Source of the DNA: Linyphia triangularis
Lineage: Eukaryota; Arthropoda; Arachnida; Araneae; Linyphiidae
Reading direction: 5' to 3'
Length of the DNA: 64,000 nt
Assembly: GCA_963978545.1 (NCBI GenBank)
Contig: OZ021732.1
Coordinates: 66,726,328-66,790,327, forward strand
In this document: in pieces, positions 20,476-31,822 of the stretch
Layout: every line of letters begins with the position of its first letter
Position numbering within the stretch: position 1 is the stretch's first letter
Position numbers and translations under genes: made by a program
Notes under the pieces: generated by a model
Told to the model about the DNA's origin: nothing
The model's input: only the letters and a program-made list of their open reading frames with translations
The model's database searches: none

Positions 20476-21895
20476 TCCTAAGTGGTAGATGTAATTGTCG
20501 CCAATAGGTAGTGAGAATTGCTTACTGACCAGCTTCTTAAAAAAGCACCAGACAGAGACGGCAATAAAATGTGATATACGACCCTCAAACCATTGTGCTA
20601 GACTCATCAGCACTATAAAGTTCCCTTTTTCTTGGATGGGAATGTGTACCAATACGTCAGATTGACAATGTGATGGCAAAAGAGATATCCATTTGTCCCG
20701 ACTACAAAAATCATGTACGGCGGTCAACAGGATTGACGGTGGGGGGTCGTTTATTACCGAAGGGAGGAATTTTCTTAGAATGACTTGGTGTCCCCACCTC
20801 TTCAACTATTTAGAAGCTGGCATAAGTTTCTTTGAAAGTAGAGAGGGCATTTACTCTCTGTGTGTGGCCTTTTGTGTTAAGTTTTAAAAGTAAATTTATT
20901 ATTTTATTTTGCCAAACTTTGTAAGTAGAAGTATATCATGTTTTAATCTGTTCTTTATTTTTAATTTTACTGTTTAAAAACATTAAATGAAGCAAATAAT
21001 AACAGTTGTAAATTATTTAGTAGTTTCTCTTCATTAAGTTAAAACATCATTTTTTTTTTCTTTTCTTAATTTGATTAAAGGTTCATTAAATTAAAAATTC
21101 ATATTTGTAAATTGTATTGAAAACATACTACTGTCTAATAAATGGGGCAACTGATCATTAGTTAGTCCTATGGTTAAGCCTATGAGGATGATCTTCCTAA
21201 ATTATAACATATTTGTCTTTACTTTTCATTTTAGCTTGTAAGTAAAAAAATCAGTGGTGTTATACAACTGCTAAATTAGTTCTCTATTGCAGTAATCGTT
21301 TTCGAAATGTGATTGAAAAGGAGTTTCACCCACAAAACCAAGAATAATTATCATGTTAATAAATAAGAAAACAATAATTTTTCATAAATAGTTAATTCAG
21401 AATCATGTCAAAGAATTTTAATGGTATAATTTAAATTTCTATTTTGTTTTTAGTTGCATTTTTAAATTTTAATCACGTTCCATTTTTGATAAGTAATGTT
21501 TGTTTATCTCATTTAAAGGGACTGAAACATATTTTTTGATAAATTTACACATTCATAATATTTCTTAAATAATTATACTACTTATATGTTAAAGAACATG
21601 AATTAACCTCTTCAAACTCTTAATTTTTTTTAATAAAACTTGTGACGTATATCAGCAGAAGAGGAAAAATGGATAACATATTTTAAATATATAAATGTAA
21701 AATTTATTTAATTTTTTTTTTAATTTCACGCTCTTTCTTTCTGCTTTAGCCTGCCGACTTATTGTTATTTTTGCGGTTTTTAAACATATCTTTAAATAAA
21801 TTTAATACTTAAAAATTAGTTTACAATTTGCATAGAACATAAATCTTTAAAAATGATTAGATTCAGAACTCTAAAATTTGGAAAGAGATAACAGT
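20476..21895. other. AT-rich spacer with one unassigned minus-strand ORF
   Basis: A minus-strand frame of 140 codons (20383-20805) partly overlaps the hAT end and minisatellite, so at least its C-terminus is not a real protein. The part at 20480-20805 has ordinary base composition but no motif I recognise. The rest is AT-rich with no signal. Confidence 0.35.
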
Positions 21896-22070
21896 TTAAT
21901 AAAATGGAGGGGGGGGGGGGGAGGAGCAGAATTGTTCTCGCTTATTGCTAAAAATTTGCTTTGACCGCCCTTGACTGGAGCAGATTAATGGCTTCTTTAC
22001 TGCAGGCAGGGCCGTAGGGAGGGGGGGGGGACCCCCGGGACAAAACCCCCCCCGAAATTGTGTAAAATCT
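21896..22070. repeat. G-run pair and hAT-like left terminus candidate
   Basis: Two G runs of about 11-13 bases lie at 21908 and 22020. The second follows CAGGGCCGTAGGGA, which looks like the CAGGG(C/G)CG start of hAT-type elements. No matching right end (ending CGGCCCTG) was found, so the element is undefined. Confidence 0.35.
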
Positions 22071-22331
22071 TGCTTCACCACTTCCCCTTCTTTACTTTTC
22101 TCTTTTTTTTTCCTTCTTGAATCCAAGAAAACAAACAAACTTGCAATGACGACCACCAAAGTTGCAAAACCATAAAAAAAAAAAAGTTAACTATGACGTC
22201 ACATAGAAAAACTTATTTTTTGTTTTTAATCTGGTTAGAAAGAAGCGTTCCGAAAAGAAGTGAACTGAGCCTGAACATTCAATGATTGATATTTTTCGGA
22301 CGCGCTACATTCTAGGAAGAAAAGGAGCAAC

Positions 22332-22374
22332 CGGAAGACTACGGAAGTACACGAGAAGTACGTCATATAAGAGA
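22332..22374 (+). repeat. Short interspersed repeat D, copy 1
   Basis: A GGAGCAACCGGAAGACTACG module of about 43 bp is repeated, apparently perfectly, in inverted orientation at 32658-32700. Flanks also share an ATTCTAGGAAG element. Nature unknown. Confidence 0.55.
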
Positions 22375-22570
22375 ATAGTACTATCCATAACAACAAAGCA
22401 AAAGAATGCCATTAGTGGAGTTGAGATGTTCCGAGACACATGAAATATGAAAAAGGGAAATTCAAAAATAATTAAATTGTCTTATTTGACGTCATATCTT
22501 ATTGTAAAGGAGATAAATAAGCCACTCTGTTATAAATTGGCAAAAAAGATAAATCAACAAATTACAAAGT

Positions 22571-23281
22571 AAACTAGGGGTGTGAAACATCGCACAACTT
22601 TCAGTTACACTATAATACTAACGTGAATTTGTGTTATTTACCGTTTGTATATTTTCAGCATTCATTTAGAAAAAATAGTCAGTTTGGTGATATTTTTTGT
22701 AATAATTCTTATCTGGGTCTCTAAAAAGGAAAACTTCCGCCAAAATGATGATTATGGCTATATACTTTTTGATAATTCTTAAATTATCCTTTCTTATAAG
22801 TGGAACTGAGGAGAAGAGAAAAAACGGTCGTTTATGAGCTATGCTCAAAGAAAGAGACCTCTTTTTTCAACTTTTTACGCCATTAAAGCATTTTTACTGC
22901 AATTTCAGAGATGCGGGATGTTTAGAACCCCATAAGAGGCATTACCACAGCGATTTCGATCAAAATTGTTAGAGCCTATTTTTAGCAATCATTGAAAAGC
23001 ACGTTTCTTTCAATGGCAGCTACCTTATGAGCATGCGCGATTTTGACGAAAACCTTAAAGTTAGGTCCCATGGCCGCCACCAATCAATACACCAAATTTA
23101 AACATCGTTGGTCAATGGAGTTATGCTGACCACAGAGACAGACAATATTTCTCGATCACTTTTTTGAAATCAGGAAATTCCAAAACTTGGAAAAATGCAA
23201 AAACAAAAAAAATCGTAATTTTTTTTTACCGAATGCTATATACTTTCATTACTCCATATGTATATATATGGGTAATTGAAA
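22571..23281 (-). repeat. Interspersed repeat family B, copy 1 (about 710 bp)
   Basis: Family B starts with ACTTTCAATTACCCATATG, goes through TTGGAACAT, GTGGTCAGCATAACTCC, AAATGTGGTGTGC and GGTTTTCGTCAAAATCGCGC, and ends GTAATTGAAAGTTGTGCGATG then TTCCACACC. The ends share an inverted ACTTTCAATTAC. This copy is reversed. There is no credible protein, so it is probably a non-autonomous DNA element. Other copies: 25757-26452, 43050-43362, 59690-59858, 61139-61887 and 61885-61995. Confidence 0.75.
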
Positions 23282-23387
23282 GAAAAAAGACTTGATAATT
23301 TATAATCATGGAAAATCTAGATTGTTTTAAATCTATTGAAAATCTAAAGAACACGTCTTTAAATTAAACTGATGGTGTTGTTCTATG

Positions 23388-23433
23388 CAATGGCGGATCC
23401 AGCCAGGGGGCGCGCGCCCGTCCCTCAGCTTGA

Positions 23434-23510
<77 letters not shown>

Positions 23511-25028
23511 CTTTTAAATAAGTTCACACAACAAACATATTTCGACCTTCATCTAATTTCCGGGGGGGGGGGGGGAGGGGAACAGCTTATTTTTGGATCA
23601 AGAGGTTCTTTTTAAAGCTTTAATTCTAACTTCTCATTCAAACGGACGTTGAAAGATTGTTCAAGCATTCAAACCTCCACTCCCTTGATCTTGAAGACAT
23701 TTCAATACACTTCAAAACACATCTCTTTCTGTTAAAAGTATTCTGGGATCGAATTATCAATAAATATTCTTCCCGTCCTTCAGGACCAAAGATACCTTTT
23801 TCTGTTGGCTGGGAGGAAAAGATTTTTACTCTCACATGCGTAATTTTCAACGCCAAACAGGGGGGGGGGGGGAAATAACTGACTATTTGGGTTACCCTCC
23901 CTCCTCGGAAATTGTCACCTTCATTCAGCTGGACATGATGGTAATTGGCTAAACTTTAAAGTTTTGATAGAAAGGAAGAGAAAGGTTGTTTATAAACTGC
24001 ATAAGAACTCGTCCAGTTCTACCTCGGGCTTCTAAATAAGCGCCATGTTTGTCGCCATCAAATTAAAAATCCTCCTTTGCAACACCACAGTGGAAAGGTA
24101 TGCAAAGTTTTTACAAGAAATAGACTTTCAAACAGTTTTGTAAAAAGTATTATCTGTGTAAAGTAGCAGTACTCGGTGGGTGCCCACGGGAAGCAGGAAG
24201 ATCTACTTTTTTTCAGTGATTATTTCGGGGGGGGGGGGGGTCTTGTTTTACGATATTATATAATGTCAAATTTATCATTGGACTTTTTCATTTAATTTTA
24301 TCATTATACTTATTTTTATGTGTAAGTATATATACTACTATTGGCAATAGAGACTTCGAAACTGGAATTTATTTTGTAATAACTGATCAATAATTAAATT
24401 GTATTTGTTTCTATTGCCTTATTAAAAATATTGCTTATAATTATTAGTAAAACATTCTCTTTGGAAAACAATTTTTTCCTACATACTTTAGATTACTCGA
24501 GTAGCTATGAATTATCCAGTAAAACTACGTATTTTTACTTATTAAGCTCACTGCATAAATATTTTATGAATGTTAAATTTTGATGTACAATTACTGATTT
24601 CCCAGTTTGATGTAAGTATAATGTAAGGTTTATACGTAGTTAGTTAGTCACAAATAAAAGTAGCAAGTTCCCGCTTTCATTTTGGAATTGCTTCAGTATA
24701 ATCGATACCTCCGGAAAAGTAGCTCGCTAAAATGTTCAATATGTACGGTACATTTTTAATACAATTTTTTTACTAAATAAAATAGTAAATGAAAAAACAA
24801 AAGGACAGTGTTAACCACCCTACGCTAAGCTATCAAGTCGGAGATGTGACGAATGAGGAGGGGGGTCAATCAATGGATATGGATGATCTTGAAACATATT
24901 TTTTGAACACTGCTTAGATTTTGATTTTTTTTTCCAAACTTTTTTTAAATATTTAATTTCGTCCTGACTAGGGCACAGCAAATTGTTGCGCCCCCCCCCC
25001 CCCCAGGAAAATCCTGGATTCGCCACTG
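23388..25028. mobile_element. hAT-like element with imperfect 8-bp TSD
   Basis: Left end CAATGGCGGATCC and right end GGATTCGCCACTG are inverted counterparts. The flanks are GTTCTATG (23380-23387) and GTTCTAAG (25029-25036), seven of eight bases equal. A run of about 14 C lies just inside the right end, and a long TA microsatellite just inside the left end. No transposase is evident, so it is non-autonomous. Confidence 0.65.
23434..23507. repeat. (TA)n microsatellite
   Basis: About 36 uninterrupted TA dinucleotides. The YIYIYI peptides on both strands are artefacts of it. Confidence 0.98.
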
Positions 25029-25756
25029 GTTCTAAGTCTCGATTTATTTTGTTTTCAAAATTATATTGTGCGTATTTTAATCATAAACAAATAGAATGTG
25101 ATATTTATTTAGACTCCACGAAAATTAGCAAACTGCTAATTATCTGTAAAACAAGTCTATATTCTCTTAAAATTGCAAAAATACTATTTTATATTCCTAT
25201 CGACTGCACAAATTGGACTATACAATTTTTTTTTTTAAAAATGCAGTGAATTATAACAAGTGTAAAGTGATATACGCTCACAACACTTAAAGAAGCTGTC
25301 AGGGAGGTTAATTTAAATTCAAGTAATTGTTAAAATTAAGGTTTGGATAAAAACTAGCAGCCTTGCACATCCTTCAATTGTGATCTGCACCACCTTGGAA
25401 ATAAACTTAAGAGTCCATGCATAAAACTACTACAATAAGAATTTTTAAAAAAAAAAAGGATATTAACTAAAATGTCCAAATTATATTTCACAATTTGTTA
25501 TTTCAATAAAAATTGTAAAAATATACTTTAAAATGTGATGAATAAAAAAAAAAAACTCCCCAGCTATCCCTTTTGGAAATATGATGAGCAAATGAAATTT
25601 CTTATAAATTGAAATTCCTTAAATTCTCTGACAACAGTTAATTGCAAACAAAGTCAATGGAGGTTTTATCGGATGATAGAAATTTCGCAATGAAGAGTAA
25701 GCAACTGCAGATATCTTGAAAAAAGTTTTCAGTATGCAATGGCTATCCTGCTAGTT

Positions 25757-26452
25757 TTTACTTTTAAGTATTCATATGTGTATATCGGGTAATGAAAGTA
25801 TGGCATTAGGTGAAAAAAAATGATTTTTTTCCCGCATTTCTCCATCTTTTGGAACATAGATTTCAAAAAAGTGGCCTAGAAGAAATGTATGTTTTTGTGT
25901 ACGTGGTCAGCATAACTCCCGATGTTCAAATTTGGAGTGCAGGTTGGTGGTAGCCATGGGATCTACCATTAAGGTTTTCATCAAAAAATGTACATGCACA
26001 TAAGATTGAAATCATAAAATATCATGTTTTTCCATAATTGCTCAAAAACGGTTTTAACAATTTTGATTAAAATCTTTGTGCCAATGCTTGTTAAGGTGTT
26101 CTAATCGTCTCTACCTTAGAAATTTCAGTTGAAATGCGATAAAAAGTTGAAAACAAGTGCCTTTAATACAGAGCTCTCTGCTCTTGAGCATCATCCATCA
26201 ACGATTGACTTTTTTTCTGTTTCACGCATAAGGACAATGTAATGTCTATCGAATAAACATTGAAATTTCTCCATCATGGCTGATATTTATTTGCCATTGT
26301 AAAAATTATTACCAAAAGTATCGGCAAACTGGCCATTTTTATTAAAATGAGTAAATATATGAAAATGGTATACAACACTATAAATTTTATTGCAATGACG
26401 AATTTTCTAGAGTAATTGAAAGTTGCGAGACGTTCCACACCCCAAATTTTTA
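25757..26452 (+). repeat. Interspersed repeat family B, copy 2
   Basis: Plus-oriented, diverged copy that includes GTGGTCAGCATAACTCC and the GTAATTGAAAGTTG end. Confidence 0.7.
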
Positions 26453-27010
26453 TGTGTGCTCGTAAAGTGAAAAAGGGATGCTTGATATTTTGGGAGACTC
26501 AATTTCACATTGTTTCACTTACAACCGCATTGAAAAAAAAATTTAATTCTTATACTTCATAACAATTTTTGAAAAATAAAATGGGGATGGGGGGGGGGGC
26601 ATTTTTTGGCGGTGGGGCTCAAACATACATTATTTTGCCACTGACCAAAGGTACTGAAGTTCACAATATGCATCGTCCCGAATGTGCCTTCCTTCTTGAA
26701 ATTTACAATATTAAAAATTCACAAAATAAAACCTGTGAGGGAAACATTATCGAGAATTTACTATAAATGCATTTGAACATAAATTAATTTCAATAATATA
26801 TCTAACATTTTTACAAAATTAAAAGGAAGTAAATTTTAACCAATTAAAATTATATGAACACAAATTATTAAATTTAGAATAGCAGCTTTCCATTTATTTT
26901 GGTACAAATAACATAAAATAAAACTTTACTGTAGGGAAAGTTTTTAATTCAGTGAGTTTGAGTTTGTATGGCACAAGAGCTAAGCTAATTGTGGCAGTGC
27001 TGCACCTACT
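26453..27010. other. AT-rich spacer with one G run
   Basis: A run of 11 G near 26588 follows AAATGGGGATG. No partner terminus was found. On the minus strand this stretch could be 3' UTR of the candidate exon at 27011-27187, and an AATAAA lies on that strand near 26905. Confidence 0.3.
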
Positions 27011-27187
27011 TTAATTAGGTATTGGTTGCTGGTCTTTTTGAGTGAGATCTACACAGCCTTCTGCTGTTGCGAGATTTACTGGATCTGTGAAAGCCCCGCA
27101 TTTGTTAGCCGAGTATTCTGCAAAATCCATGGGGGTATCCATATTTTCAGGTTGAACCAGTGGCAAGCAATTGAAACAAATATTGTG
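27011..27187 (-). CDS. Candidate terminal exon of an unidentified host gene
   Basis: On the minus strand a frame of about 58 codons ends at TAA (27011-27013) and reads ...QPENMDTPMDFAEYSANK, then CGAFTDPVNLATAEG, ending DQQPIPN. Its base composition and balanced amino acids contrast with the AT-rich surroundings and look like coding sequence. A poly(A)-type signal lies downstream on that strand. I cannot place a splice acceptor with certainty: a TAG-type acceptor near 27196 would put a stop in this frame. I do not recognise the protein. It may instead be chance or an old repeat. Confidence 0.3.
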   Translation of the reverse strand, partial: HNICFNCLPLVQPENMDTPMDFAEYSANKCGAFTDPVNLATAEGCVDLTQKDQQPIPN

Positions 27188-30100
27188 TTAGCCACTATGT
27201 AAAACCACCATATAGTCATCATATTTTTTAATTAATAACATCATATAAAGTATATCCTTATTTAAAAGGTCCCAAATCTAAATTGCGTTTTAAAATGCAC
27301 ATTTTTATTCTTCTGCAAAAAATTCTCCTTTTACAATGATTGACTTTAATGGTAGTTGAATTTTGGGACATTTAAATGGATAAAATTACTTTCTAAGAAA
27401 GGATCATAAGTGTAAACAAACAGATTTCTAAAAACCTGGATGTAAACCTCTAATTTATGAAAGCTAACTGTAGGCTTTAATACCAGTTTTCTCCTGAAAA
27501 TTCCTGTTAATGTATATTTCAGAATTCTTGTAATTTTTACAAAAGAACAAAGTAACACTGAATTAAGCCAACCTTTTGAAAAATACATATATATAACGGA
27601 TTTAGAAAAACTGTATTTACTTTAGATAAAAAAGTTACATAGTTACATAAAAAAAAAAACTGCACATTTTTCTCACTACATACATACTACTACTTCTATG
27701 CATTTGTACAAGTTAAAGGAAATCAGTTAATTAAATTTGCTGTCATTGTAAGAAATAATTTAAATTTATGAATTATTACAGTTTAAAAATTGAATTGCAC
27801 GATCAATATAATGAATAGCAAGACAAAATTAATGTATTACTTGAAATTTTTTTTTGAATAATACACAAACCTTGTGTAAAAAAGGTGATACAATCAATTT
27901 TGTTCCCACAAAAACAGACATGGAACAGCTGCCACCCCACCCCTCCCAATAAAAAAAACAGAACTTACATAAAAGCAATGAAAACCTGTAAAAAAACTCA
28001 TTTTTTTAAAGAAAATGCCAGAAGTCAAACAACTTTAAACAATTAAATTATATAGGCAAACAGGTTAATCTAATTAAACCTAATTTTCTTATTACATTAA
28101 AAAAAAACTAAAATTTTGTTCTAAAGAACTGAAATTAGATTTTCCGCTGAACTGCAGCATCTCTGAAAAAAATCAAGAATCAAAAATTTAAATTTAGAAC
28201 TTTCAGCATAAAAGAAGCTGACCTAAAAATCAATCAACGAATACAATTACAGAACTATAATAACTTTTAGTAAAGTCCATTTATTTCAATAAAAAACATG
28301 AATAAAATGAATGCTTTATTTACTAACAACACAAAGATTGGTATCATCATAAAATAATTCACTATTAATTAATACAATTAAAAATTTAACAGATATTGTA
28401 AATCATTCAAACATGTCAAATAGTATCGTCAGCCACAGCAGTCTATTTGAAGTTCTAGCACAGAATCTGAAAGAAATTATTAAAATTCTCACATTAAGTT
28501 ACTATGAAACACAGTATACAATAAACATAGAATGGCTTAAAAAAAAAGTCAAAACTTTAAACAATTATACTATGTTGACAAACAGGTGAATATAATTTGA
28601 TTAAGTTTCCCATTTTTTTTTTTTTTTTTTTAAACTACATTCAATGTACTGAAATTAGTGTTTCCACTGATCTGTATTATGTTTGACAAAAACTGATTAA
28701 ATGTCATTAACTGCAACTTCAGATTATTCTATGTAACTTTAGTTTGGACACACATTAAAAAACCTGATTCTAACAGAATGTAACTATCTTTAAAAATGTA
28801 AAGTTGTAGTAAAATCCCAAAGTAAGACTAACACTCGGGATGTGAAGGATATAAATAAAATATATCCCCCCCCCCCCCCAAAAAAAAAAACTATTTTAAA
28901 TTCTTTTATTTAAAAATAAAATACTTTTGTTTACTGAAATTTTTACAACGATTAGAACATATTAAGAGATTTTAAAGGAAAAAAATAATGCGTTTATTTT
29001 GCTATTGACAAATAAGAATATATTTCTTTACGTCAAAAATATGGTTTTACTTGTTGGACATTTTATTATAGTTCATTTCAAACGTTTTATGATGATTCTT
29101 TAATTTTCAGTAAAGAGGTCAAGTAAAATAATTAGAGTCAAACTGAAACAATACCATAAATAACATATAAAAGAGCTGAGAAATCTACGATTTAGGAGAA
29201 AAAATATATGTATACCTGATCATATGCACTTTTTCTTTACACACTGTTGCACATTGAAAGCTGGAATTGATTTCAAGTTCTGTAAAAATAATTGTTTTTT
29301 AGCTAAAGTAAACAGCTTCAATACATTCAATGAGTCAAATGCTTAGCATAAAAATAAGTAAAAAAAATTACATTCCAAAAATATGAATAAAACTATTGCA
29401 CTAAAATAAGTTCTTAACACACACTTCGAATGCAAAATAAACATATTTTAGTGAAATAATTACACTTCATTTATTATTCTACATGAGTGCTTAGGAAATA
29501 TAAATCATTGTAACAATACTTTTATAGATATTTTTTTATTAGAATTTAGATGTAATTTTAAAGTTTATTCTTTCATACACATAAATCTTTCAATTTTTGA
29601 ACCCCTGAAAAATAATTGAATTCGAATAAAATATAACTTTCCAATGTAAAATCTTACACGAATGCAAAATGTACAGAAAATTGGTAACCTGGTTATTTAC
29701 AATAATTTTGGATTCCATCTACTGGATTACAAGTCACTTTTAATTGGTGCAGCAAAATCCAAACTTATCAAAAACAATATTTCACAAATTTCTTTCACTT
29801 CTAGATGATAAACACATAACAATATAATGTAAAATTTTAATTTAACATAAATTATTTTACAATAAATTATTTTAACAGGTTAACCCTGTGTTCCAAAGTG
29901 CCCTGGATAGGACACATAAATGCAACTGTACTACCCTTGCGCAACACTCTTTCTATATTTTTTTGGAAATTATAATTTTGCAAACCGGTAATAGTCAAAG
30001 CATTTCATTTAAGCAATTTAATACATTATGTAGGAAGTGGATAGTAATTACTTCTGATCTAGATTGATTTCTATTTGCTTGGGGCCAAGAAAAAACAGGT

Positions 30101-30379
30101 ATTTAGGCTTTGAAGTCTATTGTCATTGAACAATAAAGTTTCAAATGGAATAAATCAGTAAAATATATTCCCTACAGATATACATATGTAGTTACAGAAA
30201 TATAACCATATATACTTGCAACTTTATTCCTTTAGAATTCTAGCTGTTAAACTTGCAAATTTGTTCAACTTTTTCCTGCGATGTTTGTTTTTAACAGAGT
30301 TCAAAAGCGAAATGCTTAAATTGCAATAGCATGCATCGCAACCATAACCTAATGGTTTTGGCAGTTCACTTCAACATAT
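27188..30379. other. AT-rich region, no secure feature
   Basis: Three kilobases of low-complexity A/T sequence with a C run at 28867. On the minus strand, acceptor-like sites occur at about 28470 (TTTCTTTCAG) and 29290 (TTTTTACAG). The second is followed by a 64-nt stretch ending in a donor-like ATCAG/GTATAC. They would suit introns and mini-exons of a minus-strand gene, but the frames do not join convincingly. Confidence 0.3.
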
Positions 30380-30483
30380 CTAAACATCAACTTTCAATAC
30401 TAGAGCAGGATTGATTTTCACCTCAGTTGTTGTTCTGGGTTCGCCATACTTTTGACTCAGTGTTTTTTGCCATTTCGGATTCA
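30380..30483 (-). CDS. Candidate terminal exon of an unidentified host gene
   Basis: Minus-strand reading gives NPKWQKTLSQKYGEPRTTTE followed by VKINPALVLKVDV and a TAG (30380-30382). It is preceded on that strand by a T-rich tract and AAACAAAAG that could act as a splice acceptor. The peptide is compositionally normal, unlike neighbouring frames. An internal ACTGAG/GTGAAA could be an alternative donor. I do not recognise the protein. It might belong to the same gene as 27011-27187, with alternative 3' ends. Confidence 0.3.
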
Positions 30484-31111
30484 CTTTTGTTTAAATTTAA
30501 GTGAAAAAAAAAAATGTACCACTACATAACTTATTTTTATCACTAAATATTAATACTAAAATCCAATTCAGAAATATTAATTTCTCATGATTTTCCAAAG
30601 TTGCCAGCAGTGACTTGTTTTTCCAAATGAACGATTCATTTGTAAAGAGCAATTTTTTGGTGGATAAAAATACGCTTTAAGTTAACATTGAATCTGAAAT
30701 AACTTACAGGATCTTCTGTGTAGAGCACCAGAAATTCTTCTCACTTTAATTGCCAACTAGCTTAAGAAACACAAGCTGCAATAAAATGGAGATAAGGGGG
30801 ACTGCAATGGTGAACCAAATTTTCTGCAATATAAATACATGCATTGAATATATTATTGTGGTTTTAAATTATGAAATATTTTGCCACTTTGTCAATATAA
30901 ATTTTTTATTTCACAAACAATTAAATATCAACAAAATCACTTGGTAAACACTAATATTACAGCTCTACCACAATAAAAGGAAATCTATTTTCAATGCTAC
31001 AATACAATAGGAGCTTTTTGAAAATTGGCATGATTTTGTTTACAAAGTTAATAGTTTAAATCATAAAATATTAGCTTCTTTTTTAAATTAATACAGAAAA
31101 TTTAATCAAAC
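30484..31111. other. AT-rich spacer, nothing secure
   Basis: Minus-strand TTATATTGCAG and CATTTTATTGCAG acceptor-like sites and a CCTGTAAGT donor-like site (30709-30830) suggest intron/exon structure, but all three frames give only short peptides. Confidence 0.3.
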
Positions 31112-31184
31112 ACTTACTGGGTACTCTTCCGTTAGACGGGTACCAGTTGGTACCAAGTTTAAATGTTTACATGATGCATAAATG

Positions 31185-31244
31185 TTATAGGGTTGCTATA
31201 ACAAACAATGAATATATTCATTGTTTGTTATAGCAACCCTATAA
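31185..31244. repeat. Perfect 60-bp palindrome
   Basis: The 30-bp arm starting TTATAGGGTTGCTATAAC is followed without spacer by its exact reverse complement. Confidence 0.97.
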
Positions 31245-31306
31245 CTGTTTGTTATAGCAACCCTATAACTGTTTGTTATAGCAACCCTATAACTGTTTGT
31301 TATAGG
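31220..31306. repeat. 24-bp tandem repeat inside the MITE
   Basis: About 3.5 copies of CTGTTTGTTATAGCAACC plus CTATAA. The repeated minus-strand peptide SYRVAITN is a by-product. Confidence 0.95.
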
Positions 31307-31652
31307 AAATATATAAATGATTCGAAGGTTACAAGTTTGAATGAGATATTGCTGCAATTTGGCGATTTTTATCCGATACCCGTCTAAAGGAAGAGTACCC
31401 ACCTACTATTTACATAACTAGACATTTCTTAACAACTTAAACAATAAATTTATTTGCAAATTTTAATTAATCCCAAGCCTTCCATTTAATTAAATAGGTT
31501 TAAGCAATCAATTAAAGGGTAAATTCTTAGTTTAAGTAGAAGGGTTGGTGCTATTTTGATAAGTTGGTGTCAAGGCCTAAACATGGCCAGTTCAATATGG
31601 TGCCCAATTCAAAATTTATAACATGGTGGGATATTCAAAAACGCTGTTCATA

Positions 31653-31822
31653 CAGTCAACTCACTATAAATCGAAGTCTCATAAGTCAACTATTCGTTTA
31701 TTTCGAAGTTTTCATTCGGTCCCAAGAATATGCCTTGAAAATAAAAAAAACATCCAAGTGAATTCCAATAACTCGAAGAATTTGGCCAGTCCTTTGAACT
31801 TCAGGTTATCGCGAGTTGACTG
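31653..31822. mobile_element. pogo/Tigger-type MITE flanked by TA
   Basis: Ends CAGTCAACTC and GAGTTGACTG are flanked by TA (31651-31652 and 31823-31824). The TIR continues with ATAA.TCGAAGT-like sequence, matching the known CAGTTGAACTCG-ATAACTCGAA pattern of pogo/Tigger elements. At 170 bp it is non-autonomous. Confidence 0.8.

Larger units (their letters stand above)
31119..31400. mobile_element. 282-bp MITE with GGGTACTCTTCC termini
   Basis: Inverted ends GGGTACTCTTCCGTTAGACG and CGTCTAAAGGAAGAGTACCC (one mismatch) enclose a short interior. Flanking 7-mers ACTTACT and ACCTACT differ at one base and may be a TSD. The interior holds a perfect 60-bp palindrome and tandem 24-mers. A diverged relative without the tandem part is at 8712-8885. 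Confidence 0.75.

Noticed and set aside
20383..20805. 140-codon minus-strand ORF
   Set aside because: Its C-terminal third is hAT terminus and foldback minisatellite. The remainder has no motif, start context or splice support.
23385..23615. ORFs with long IYIYIY runs on both strands
   Set aside because: They are translations of the (TA)n microsatellite.
31196..31402. Peptide repeat SYRVAITN as a possible repeat protein
   Set aside because: It comes from a 24-bp tandem inside a MITE.
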